From assembly GCA_964512045.1 (NCBI GenBank), contig CAZEJK010000241.1, forward strand, positions 1 to 7,842: 7,842 nucleotides of DNA, read 5' to 3'. The notes beneath the pieces are model-generated. The model saw nothing but the letters and a program-made list of their open reading frames with translations. It made no database searches and was not told where the DNA came from. Position 1 is the stretch's first letter; each line of letters starts with the position of its first letter. The DNA is from CAZEJK01 sp964512045 (GTDB lineage: Bacteria; Acidobacteriota; Thermoanaerobaculia; Thermoanaerobaculales; Sulfomarinibacteraceae). The translations under genes were made by a program, and so were the position numbers. Of this stretch, positions 1 through 7,842 are shown piece by piece.

Positions 1-73
1 GACAGACAGGACGCACGACGCGACGTACCTTTGAGATCAGGCGCAACCTGTGCCCGGCCATGGGGCGTCTTCG

Positions 74-79
74 AAGGAG
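74..79 (+). promoter_or_regulatory. Ribosome binding site deciding the start of the first response regulator
   Basis: AAGGAG lies just upstream of the ATG at 83. The reading frame stays open back to a GTG at 50, but that codon has no purine-rich sequence before it, and the 11 extra residues would precede the normal receiver start. The 3-base gap to the ATG is shorter than ideal, so the start is likely rather than certain. Confidence 0.55.
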
Positions 80-82
80 TTG

Positions 83-520
83 ATGGAGTCACGAATCTCG
101 ATTCTGGTGGTCGACGACCACGCGCCGTTCCGCCGAGTCCTGTGTGCCTGGCTGGCGACAGCCTTCCCCGGCGCCTCGGTGAGCGAAGCTGCCAGCGCCA
201 GGGCCGCGGTGGTGACGGCGCTCGACCAGCGTCCGGACCTCGTGCTCATGGACATTGGCTTGCCCGACATGAGCGGGCTCGACGCCACCCGGAGGATCTG
301 CGAGGAGCTGCCGGACGTGGAGGTAATTGTCGTCAGCGTCGAGGACTCTGCCCCGTTCCGTCTGGACTCGAAGAAGGCGGGCGCCCTCGCCCACGTTGCA
401 AAAGCTCACCTGCCGCATGCTCTCGACCACGTCCTGCGCGGGATCGTCGCGGCAGAGCTCGACACAACGCCCGCGAACGGCGACCAACCGGGCACGGCCA
501 CCGCGAGGAGCGCACGATGA
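83..520 (+). CDS. Single-domain response regulator (NarL-like receiver without output domain)
   Basis: This 145-residue protein is one CheY-fold receiver (REC) domain, residues about 4-120. It shows the acidic pair D11-D12 in LVVDDHAPFRR, the phospho-acceptor D57 in VLMDIGLPDMSG, the switch residue S85 and the conserved lysine K107. The VDDH...R start and MDIGLPDMSG motif resemble NarL/LuxR-type receivers. Those normally carry a C-terminal helix-turn-helix, but here the protein ends in about 30 polar, low-complexity residues and no HTH is readable in the bases downstream. It probably acts as a phosphate shuttle or protein-interaction regulator in the cytoplasm, receiving phosphate from one of the two kinases in this window. 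It lies 75 bases upstream of a second receiver gene on the same strand. The fold is clear; the partner is inferred. Confidence 0.88.
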   Translation: MESRISILVVDDHAPFRRVLCAWLATAFPGASVSEAASARAAVVTALDQRPDLVLMDIGLPDMSGLDATRRICEELPDVEVIVVSVEDSAPFRLDSKKAGALAHVAKAHLPHALDHVLRGIVAAELDTTPANGDQPGTATARSAR

Positions 521-582
521 GGACGACGAACCGGCCTGCGACCGGCGGGCGGCAACCACACCAGCTACGCAGCCCCAAGCAC

Positions 583-588
583 AAGGAG
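583..588 (+). promoter_or_regulatory. Ribosome binding site of the Rcp1-like regulator
   Basis: AAGGAG sits 7 bases before the ATG at 596, a near-ideal spacing, and fixes the start of the second response regulator. Confidence 0.75.
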
Positions 589-595
589 CCCAGCG

Positions 596-1054
596 ATGTT
601 CAGTAGCGGCACTGCCGGCGACCCGATCGACATCCTTCTCGTCGAGGACAACCCCGGCGACGTGGAGCTGACCCGCGAGGGTCTGGCCGAGGGCAAGATC
701 TACAACAACCTGTGGGTCGCCGAGAACGGCGAGCAAGCGCTCGACTTCCTCTACCGGCGCGGCGATCACAGCAACGCGCCCCGGCCAGATCTCATCCTCC
801 TCGACCTCAATCTGCCCGGAACCACCGGGCATGAGGTGCTCGAGGTCATCAAGGACGACCCCGAGCTCCGCGCGATCCCGGTGGTGATCCTCACCAGCTC
901 CGGCGCAGAGGAGGACATCGCCCGCTCCTACAACCTCCACGCCAACTGCTACGTCACCAAGCCGGTGGACTTCAACCAGTTCAGCAAGGTGGTGCGCTCG
1001 GTCGAAAGCTTCTGGTTCACGGTCGTCAAGCTGCCGCCACGGCGCCGCACCTGA
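596..1054 (+). CDS. Rcp1-like single-domain response regulator
   Basis: This 152-residue protein is a stand-alone receiver of the Rcp1/CheY-like group. The start ILLVEDNPGDVELTREGL (residues 13-30), the VAENGEQALDFLYRRG stretch and LLDLNLPGTTGHEVL are typical of receivers paired with phytochrome-type kinases. Key residues are E17-D18 for metal binding, phospho-acceptor D70, switch T100 in VVILTSS and lysine K122 in VTKPVDF. There is no output domain; the C terminus (FSKVVRSVESFWFTVVKLP) is the usual last helix and tail. Its stop codon overlaps the ribosome binding site of the hybrid kinase gene, so the two are very likely co-translated. The membrane kinase encoded convergently at 4584-7571 has the H-box type usually served by this receiver class and is the best candidate phosphodonor (inference). 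Confidence 0.93.
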   Translation: MFSSGTAGDPIDILLVEDNPGDVELTREGLAEGKIYNNLWVAENGEQALDFLYRRGDHSNAPRPDLILLDLNLPGTTGHEVLEVIKDDPELRAIPVVILTSSGAEEDIARSYNLHANCYVTKPVDFNQFSKVVRSVESFWFTVVKLPPRRRT

Positions 1055-1058
1055 GGAG
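1053..1058 (+). promoter_or_regulatory. Ribosome binding site of the hybrid kinase
   Basis: GAGGAG begins inside the TGA stop of the preceding receiver gene and lies 8 bases before the ATG at 1067. This supports the chosen start and tight operon coupling of the two genes. Confidence 0.75.
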
Positions 1059-1066
1059 CCTGCTGG

Positions 1067-3901
1067 ATGGCTGAGACTGCTGCGACTCGCCTCGCTGCCG
1101 CGAACGGCTCGCGCGTGGGCGCCGGCCAGGAGCACGAGCCGCTCCGGCTGCTCATCGTCGAGGACAACCCCGGCGACGTGGGCCTCGTCCTCGAGGCTCT
1201 CGGCGAGCGGAGCCACGCCCGGTTCGCCACGTCGGTAGCCGAGAGCCTCTCAGAAGCACGGCGCCATCTGGACGAGGGCCCGGTCGATGCGGTGCTGCTC
1301 GACCTCAACCTTCCGGACAGCCGCGGCCTGGAGACCCTCGATGCGATTCTGCGAACGAGCTCGACAGTTGCCGTGGTGATCCTGACGGGTCTCGACGACG
1401 AGGAGCTCGCCCTGGAAGCCGTGCGCCGCGGCGCCCAGGACTACCTGCTCAAGGGCGAGCTGGCGTTCACCGAGACCGCACTGCTGCGAACGCTCGTGTA
1501 CGCCATCGAGCGCACGCACCTACAGCGGGAGGTGGCGCGTGGCCACGCCGACTACGCGGCGCTGATCGAGCAGAACACCGACGGTATCCTGGCCGTCGAC
1601 ACCAGCGGCGTGGTCCGCTACGCCAACGCTGCCGCCGGAAAGCTGCTCGGAAGCGCTCCACGCGGCCTCGTGGGCCGCGACTTCGCCTTTCCCTTCGCCG
1701 GCAACGGCTCGGCCGAGATCGTGGTCCAAGGCCACGACGGAGAGGTGCGGGTCGCGGAGATGCGCGCCACCGAGACCCTGTGGGAGGCCGAGCAGGCCCG
1801 CCTGGTGGTGCTGCACGACATCACCGAGCGCAAGGCCAACGAGGAGCGGATCCGGTCTCTCAACCGGCTCCTGCGCACCACCTCGGAGATCAACCAGATG
1901 ATCGTCCGCGAGCGCGATCGGCAGCGGGTGGTGGAGGAGGCGTGTCGGATCGCCGTCGAGCACGGCGAGTTCGTCGCCGCGTGCGCGGCGCGTCTCGATG
2001 AGGCGGACGGAAGCCCGCGCACCTCGGCGTGTGCCGGTGCAGCCGCCGGCTGTCTCGGCTGCCTGAACCGAACCCCGCTGACCGAGGGGGGCGACGGCTA
2101 CTGCGGACCGCTGGCGGTCGCCGCGCTGGAGGGGACCGTCGTACGGATCGACAGCATCTCTGACGACACCCGATTTCCGGCATGGCGGGTCGGCGCGCTC
2201 GATCGGGGGTTCCATGGCGCCGCGGCGCTGCCCGTGCTCGAGGGCAGCGTCGTCGTGGGTGCGTTCGTGGTCTACTCCGACCAGGCCCACGTCTTCACCA
2301 ACGAGGTAATGGAGCTCCTCTGCGAGGTCGCCCTCGACGTCGGCTTCGCGCTCGAGAACATCGCCGGCAAAGAGGCGCGCCGGGAGGCCGAGGCCCGCCT
2401 CGCGGCAAGCGAGCGGCGCTACCGACTCCTGTTCGAGCGCAACCTCGCCGGGGTCTACCGCACGACCCTGGACGGCGAGATGCTCGAGTGCAACGACGCC
2501 TTCGCCGCCATGTTCGGCTTCGACAGCCGCGACGAGCTGCTCGCCGTGCACGCCAACGAGACCTACGGGGACCCGGCCGATCGGGAGGCGTTGCTGTCAG
2601 CGCTCCACGAGCACGGGGAGCTGCGGAGCTTCGAGCATGTGGGACGCCGGAAGGACGGTGCACCAGTGACGATGCTCGAGAACGCCAGCCTGGTCGAAGG
2701 CGAGGACGGCGAGACCATCATCGAGGGCTCGACCATCGACATCACCGAGCACACGCGGGCCCAGGAGCAGCTCCAGCAGGCCCAGAAGCTCGAGGCAGTC
2801 GGCCAGCTGGCCGGCGGGGTGGCGCACGACTTCAACAACCTGCTGCAGGCGGCGATCGGCACCGCGCAAAGGGTGAAGGTCCGAGCCGACGACCCGGCAG
2901 CAGTGCGGGAAGCCGTGCATCAGATGACCGGCGTGCTCGAGCGAGGGGCCGCACTGACCCGTCAGCTGCTGCTGTTTGCCCGCAAGCAGACCGCCCACCG
3001 GCAGCCGTGCGAGCTCAACCGGGTCATCCACGATGCGGCGACGATGCTCTCCCGCCTGCTCCGAGAGACGATCGACCTCCGCCTGGATCTGACCGAGCAG
3101 CCGCTCTGGCTGCACGCCGACCGCGGTCAGCTCGGGCAGATCATCGTCAACCTCGCAGTCAACGCCGCCGACGCGATGCCACGGGGCGGGGTGCTGGTGG
3201 TGCGGACCAGACCATCCGACAGTCAGCACGTACGGCTCGAGGTGGAGGACACCGGTTCCGGCATGGCTGCCGACGTCCAGGATCGCCTGTTCGAGCCGTT
3301 CTTCACGACCAAGGATCGGGGAAAAGGCACCGGCCTGGGACTGGCGGTGGTGCACGGCATCGTCACCTCCCACGACGGCCGCATCTCGGTCGACAGCAGC
3401 GAGGGCCATGGGACCCGGTTCACGATCGAGCTCCCAGGCCTGACACCATCCGACGACCCGCATTCTAATGAGCCCGACGACGAGCCGTCCGGAGACGAAC
3501 AGGTCCTGCCAGAGGGCAACGGCCAGCGGCTCCTGGTGGTCGATGACGACGAGGGCGTGCTGGAGGCGGTCGCGGAGATGCTCGACGGGCTCGGCTACCA
3601 TGTCGCCACCGCGACCAACGCGGCCGACGCCCACGAGCTGGCCGAGCAGCGACGGTTCGACCTCCTGCTCTGCGACGTCGTCCTGCCCAAGGTGAGCGGT
3701 CTCGAGCTCGCACAACAGCTGAGACGCTGTGTGCCGGGCCTGCGCGTCGTGCTCATGTCCGGTTACTCGGAGGATCAGGCGGTGGACACCGAGATCGAGA
3801 CTGGCCACGCCCGCTTCCTCGCAAAGCCGTTCAGCGGCGAACGGCTGGCCGAGATGGTGCACGAGGCGCTCGCCCTCGACCCGGGTGACCTGGATCAATG
3901 A
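1067..3901 (+). CDS. Soluble hybrid sensor histidine kinase, REC-PAS-GAF-PAS-HisKA-HATPase-REC
   Basis: This 944-residue hybrid kinase has no membrane segment and is probably cytoplasmic. The domains in order are: N-terminal receiver at about 26-150 (phospho-acceptor D79, T107, K129); PAS at about 160-256, ending in HDITERK; GAF at about 265-432; PAS at about 446-565, ending in IDITEH; HisKA at about 570-640 with H587 in GGVAHDFNNLLQ; HATPase_c at about 685-790 with N-box N699, DTGSGM at 728-733, FEPFFTTK and GKGTGLGL at 752-759; and a C-terminal receiver at about 820-937 (D870, S898, K920). All catalytic residues are present. The HDFNN H-box with a C-terminal receiver is the usual hybrid arrangement; the extra N-terminal receiver can take phosphate from another kinase, so the protein can both receive and originate signals. 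The GAF domain has four closely placed cysteines (C322, C329, C332, C346), a possible redox or metal site. No histidine phosphotransfer (HPt) domain is encoded nearby. Confidence 0.95.
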   Translation: MAETAATRLAAANGSRVGAGQEHEPLRLLIVEDNPGDVGLVLEALGERSHARFATSVAESLSEARRHLDEGPVDAVLLDLNLPDSRGLETLDAILRTSSTVAVVILTGLDDEELALEAVRRGAQDYLLKGELAFTETALLRTLVYAIERTHLQREVARGHADYAALIEQNTDGILAVDTSGVVRYANAAAGKLLGSAPRGLVGRDFAFPFAGNGSAEIVVQGHDGEVRVAEMRATETLWEAEQARLVVLHDITERKANEERIRSLNRLLRTTSEINQMIVRERDRQRVVEEACRIAVEHGEFVAACAARLDEADGSPRTSACAGAAAGCLGCLNRTPLTEGGDGYCGPLAVAALEGTVVRIDSISDDTRFPAWRVGALDRGFHGAAALPVLEGSVVVGAFVVYSDQAHVFTNEVMELLCEVALDVGFALENIAGKEARREAEARLAASERRYRLLFERNLAGVYRTTLDGEMLECNDAFAAMFGFDSRDELLAVHANETYGDPADREALLSALHEHGELRSFEHVGRRKDGAPVTMLENASLVEGEDGETIIEGSTIDITEHTRAQEQLQQAQKLEAVGQLAGGVAHDFNNLLQAAIGTAQRVKVRADDPAAVREAVHQMTGVLERGAALTRQLLLFARKQTAHRQPCELNRVIHDAATMLSRLLRETIDLRLDLTEQPLWLHADRGQLGQIIVNLAVNAADAMPRGGVLVVRTRPSDSQHVRLEVEDTGSGMAADVQDRLFEPFFTTKDRGKGTGLGLAVVHGIVTSHDGRISVDSSEGHGTRFTIELPGLTPSDDPHSNEPDDEPSGDEQVLPEGNGQRLLVVDDDEGVLEAVAEMLDGLGYHVATATNAADAHELAEQRRFDLLLCDVVLPKVSGLELAQQLRRCVPGLRVVLMSGYSEDQAVDTEIETGHARFLAKPFSGERLAEMVHEALALDPGDLDQ

Positions 3902-3932
3902 CACGGCGATCTCTCGCCGCCATACTCGCCAG

Positions 3933-4277
3933 ATGACCCAGCGACGGCCACGAGAGCCACGACGACTTCGGCGCGAGCGCGCGACCGTCAACGCCATGCT
4001 CGCGCTGTACTGTCGCGACCATCATGATGCCGGTCCAGGCCTGTGTCCAAAGTGCCGGCAGCTTGCCGAGTACGCCGACCGGCGGCTCGACCGCTGCCCC
4101 TACGGCGTCGGCAAGCCCGCCTGCTCCAACTGTCCGATCCACTGCTACCAGCCGGAGCCTCGCGAGCGGATGCGCCAGGTGATGCGCTACGCCGGGCCAC
4201 GCATGCTGAAGCGTCACCCGATCCTCGCGATCCTCCACCTGCTCGATGCGCGCCGCGGCGTGCCGGAGCTGCCGTGA
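3933..4277 (+). CDS. ygbA: YgbA-family cysteine-rich protein (nitrous oxide-stimulated promoter family)
   Basis: This 114-residue protein matches, from memory of the family, the YgbA_NO domain. It has an N-terminal RRLRRERATVNAMLALYCRDHH, then LCPKCRQLAEYADRRLDRCPYG, ACSNCPIHCY, and the C-terminal block RQVMRYAGPRMLKRHPILAILHLLD. Seven cysteines (C27, C38, C41, C55, C64, C67, C71) suggest binding of a metal or Fe-S cluster; the biochemical function of the family is not established. E. coli ygbA belongs to the NO-responsive NsrR regulon. The ATG at 3933 includes the conserved arginine-rich start but has no clear ribosome binding site. The frame is open further upstream only inside the kinase gene in another frame. 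It begins 31 bases after the hybrid kinase stop, so co-transcription is likely. The family call is firm; the link to the kinases is inferred from position. Confidence 0.9.
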   Translation: MTQRRPREPRRLRRERATVNAMLALYCRDHHDAGPGLCPKCRQLAEYADRRLDRCPYGVGKPACSNCPIHCYQPEPRERMRQVMRYAGPRMLKRHPILAILHLLDARRGVPELP

Positions 4278-4312
4278 CCCCCACCCGGCCCACAGCGCTC
4301 TTCGGTTGTGGA

Positions 4313-4331
4313 AGCCTGCGTCTCGCAGGCT
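4313..4331 (+). terminator. Hairpin after the YgbA-like gene, possible terminator
   Basis: AGCCTGCG and CGCAGGCT form a perfect 8-base stem around a TCT loop, starting 36 bases after the stop at 4277. A C-run just after that stop and a G-run after the hairpin could extend the structure. No T-tract follows on either strand, so it may be a U-less terminator, a 3'-end stabilising hairpin, or a bidirectional element between the convergent genes. Confidence 0.5.
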
Positions 4332-4414
4332 GGGGGCAGGTGCGGGCCTGCTCACGAGCCCTCTAACGAAGCGCACCCGGAACCGGCTCCGGTCTCGGCC
4401 CCGGGTGCCGACAG

Positions 4415-4545
4415 CCGGACCCGGACCTTCGAAGCCGCGACCGTGCCGTCGGCGCGCGAGATAGCGAACCGGGCCTGCACCAGCGAAGCCGCGGCGGACG
4501 GGTCGGGGTAGAGAATCCGGGCTTGCCCCGGCGTAGCCGCGGTGG
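4415..4545. repeat. Three degenerate 29-base direct repeats
   Basis: Units at 4415-4443, 4469-4497 and 4517-4545 align without gaps. Units 1 and 2 match at 22 of 29 bases, 2 and 3 at 24 of 29, and 1 and 3 at 18 of 29. All share the start CCGG and the core AGCCGCG. Unit starts are 54 and 48 bases apart. The function is unknown. High GC raises the chance of accidental similarity, but ungapped alignment of three units in one short noncoding stretch argues against pure chance. Confidence 0.5.
4517..4531 (-). terminator. Weak hairpin downstream of the membrane sensor kinase
   Basis: CCGGG and CCCGG pair around a 5-base loop, about 53 bases past the kinase stop on the minus strand. It is followed there by ATTCTCTA, which is only weakly T-rich. 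It coincides with the third direct repeat. It could end the leftward transcript, but the 5-base stem is short for this GC content. Confidence 0.25.
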
Positions 4546-4583
4546 TGGGTGAGGGATGGCGAAGTCGGGGGTCTCCGATCGCC

Positions 4584-7571
<2,988 letters not shown>

Positions 7572-7670
7572 GGAATCTCAACTCCCAGCGCGGTCGCGGA
7601 CCGCAGTCCACGTGATGCTCCGAGGGCGCCGGGTCCACGGCCTCGTAGCGGTCGGCAGCTCACGATCAAC

Positions 7671-7688
7671 TTGACCAGATTTGGTCAA
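7671..7688. promoter_or_regulatory. Perfect palindrome, probable operator
   Basis: TTGACCA and TGGTCAA are perfect 7-base arms around GATT, the form expected for a dimeric helix-turn-helix repressor site. It lies about 100 bases upstream of the minus-strand kinase start and overlaps the -35 element of a candidate rightward promoter. The half-site orientation (GACCA...TGGTC) is opposite to the TGGTC...GACCA operators of FadR-type GntR regulators. The cognate regulator is unknown and is not encoded in the window. Confidence 0.5.
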
Positions 7689-7699
7689 CTCGATAGGCT
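7671..7699 (+). promoter_or_regulatory. Candidate rightward sigma70-type promoter
   Basis: TTGACC at 7671-7676 is a 5-of-6 match to the -35 consensus. It is followed by a 17-base spacer and TAGGCT at 7694-7699, which keeps the key first T, second A and last T of the -10 element. The -35 lies in the left arm of the palindrome, so a bound repressor would block it. The transcript would run off the right end of the window. Confidence 0.4.
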
Positions 7700-7717
7700 C
7701 GGTCGAGGAGCTTGGTT

Positions 7718-7747
7718 GTGAAGAAGACGACCTACAACCTAAGCTGA
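7718..7747 (+). CDS. Possible nine-codon leader ORF
   Basis: A GTG start preceded by GAGGAG at 7705-7710 (7-base spacing) opens a frame reading VKKTTYNLS and then TGA. It lies just downstream of the candidate rightward promoter and would be at the very 5' end of its transcript. It may be a leader peptide, the start of a gene broken by a stop, or chance. The ribosome binding site is its main support. Confidence 0.2.
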   Translation: MKKTTYNLS

Positions 7748-7792
7748 GCGGTTCTGCCGGATGAGATGTGCCAAGATCCTGCCGCTACAGTG

Positions 7793-7842
7793 CTTCGGAA
7801 AAGCGCAGGCATACCCTGAGGTACGTCGAGCATTTTCCGAAG
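7793..7842. repeat. Perfect 10-base inverted repeat at the window end
   Basis: CTTCGGAAAA at 7793-7802 and TTTTCCGAAG at 7833-7842 are exact reverse complements. A GC pair extends the stem if the A at 7832 is bulged. Inside, TACC and GGTA at 7812-7823 could form a smaller hairpin around CTGA. It may be a strong terminator-like hairpin (the right arm begins with only four T's), an operator, or the end of a small mobile element continuing past the window. Confidence 0.5.

Larger units (their letters stand above)
4278..4583. other. Convergent intergenic region
   Basis: About 306 bases separate the stop of the plus-strand YgbA-like gene from the stop of the minus-strand sensor kinase. No convincing gene was found in it. 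It contains a perfect 8-base hairpin, three degenerate direct repeats and a small hairpin inside the third repeat. Any long open frame here is probably a by-product of the high GC content. Confidence 0.7.
7572..7842. other. Noncoding right edge of the window, lower in GC
   Basis: No supported complete gene lies here. Open frames running off the right end on either strand lack a ribosome binding site and the GC-rich third positions of the neighbouring genes. From about 7665 on, the sequence is visibly richer in A and T. The stretch includes the upstream region of the minus-strand kinase, a palindrome, a candidate rightward promoter, a tiny candidate ORF and a terminal inverted repeat. Confidence 0.6.

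Noticed and set aside
31..59. Possible promoter with TTGAGA at 31-36 before the first gene
   Set aside because: No acceptable -10 hexamer at 16-18 bases; the real promoter may lie outside the window.
50..82. Longer start (GTG at 50) for the first response regulator
   Set aside because: No ribosome binding site precedes it and the added residues are not part of the receiver fold; ATG at 83 follows AAGGAG.
534..550. Small hairpin (GCCTGC / GCGGGC) between the two receiver genes
   Set aside because: Six-base stem with a G-T pair in GC-rich sequence and no T-tract; expected by chance and not enough to call a terminator.
89..1216. Long minus-strand open frame opposite the two receiver genes
   Set aside because: It is the antisense shadow of two clear receiver genes in high-GC DNA and its translation shows no recognisable domain.
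3729..3932. Upstream extension of the YgbA-like gene
   Set aside because: The extra 68 residues overlap the hybrid kinase C-terminal receiver in another frame and look like shadow translation; family similarity begins near the ATG at 3933.
2597..3997. Minus-strand open frame of 466 codons opposite the hybrid kinase
   Set aside because: Antisense to the HisKA-HATPase-REC portion; low-complexity translation without motifs.
7761..7842. Plus-strand frame from ATG at 7761 running off the right end
   Set aside because: No ribosome binding site, no GC bias at third positions, and it runs straight through the inverted repeat; no recognisable sequence.
7732..7842. Minus-strand frame entering from the right end and stopping at 7732-7734
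   Set aside because: Third positions are not GC-rich as in the other genes and no domain is recognisable; treated as noncoding.

Overview
This is a high-GC bacterial window with strongly GC-biased third codon positions, consistent with an actinobacterium or another high-GC phylum; nothing in it fixes the taxon. Five protein-coding genes are supported, four of which are two-component signalling proteins. No tRNA, rRNA, CRISPR array or recognisable transposase gene was seen.

Left part, plus strand (83-4277): a single-domain response regulator with a NarL-like receiver and no DNA-binding domain; a CheY/Rcp1-like single-domain response regulator; a 944-residue soluble hybrid histidine kinase (REC-PAS-GAF-PAS-HisKA-HATPase-REC); and, 31 bases further on, a 114-residue cysteine-rich protein of the YgbA 'nitrous oxide-stimulated promoter' family. 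The second regulator and the hybrid kinase are 12 bases apart and almost certainly co-transcribed. The other two genes are probably part of the same unit.

Middle (4278-4583): a convergent intergenic region of about 306 bases. It holds a perfect hairpin just after the YgbA-like gene and three degenerate 29-base direct repeats.

Right part, minus strand (4584-7571): a 995-codon membrane-anchored sensor histidine kinase (TM - Cache-like extracytoplasmic domain - TM - PAS - GAF-like - PAS - PAS - HisKA - HATPase). Its dimerisation helix is of the phytochrome-kinase type that commonly works with Rcp1-like receivers, so the small regulator at 596-1054 is its most plausible local partner.

Right edge (7572-7842): noncoding and visibly less GC-rich than the rest. 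It carries an operator-like palindrome overlapping a plausible rightward promoter, a possible nine-codon leader ORF, and a perfect 10-base inverted repeat whose right arm ends on the last base of the window.

Taken together, this looks like a phosphorelay cluster: one membrane kinase, one soluble hybrid kinase and two stand-alone receivers, with no DNA-binding output domain. The cysteine-rich GAF domain in the hybrid kinase and the NO-linked YgbA-like neighbour suggest, as inference only, a redox or nitrosative-stress input.
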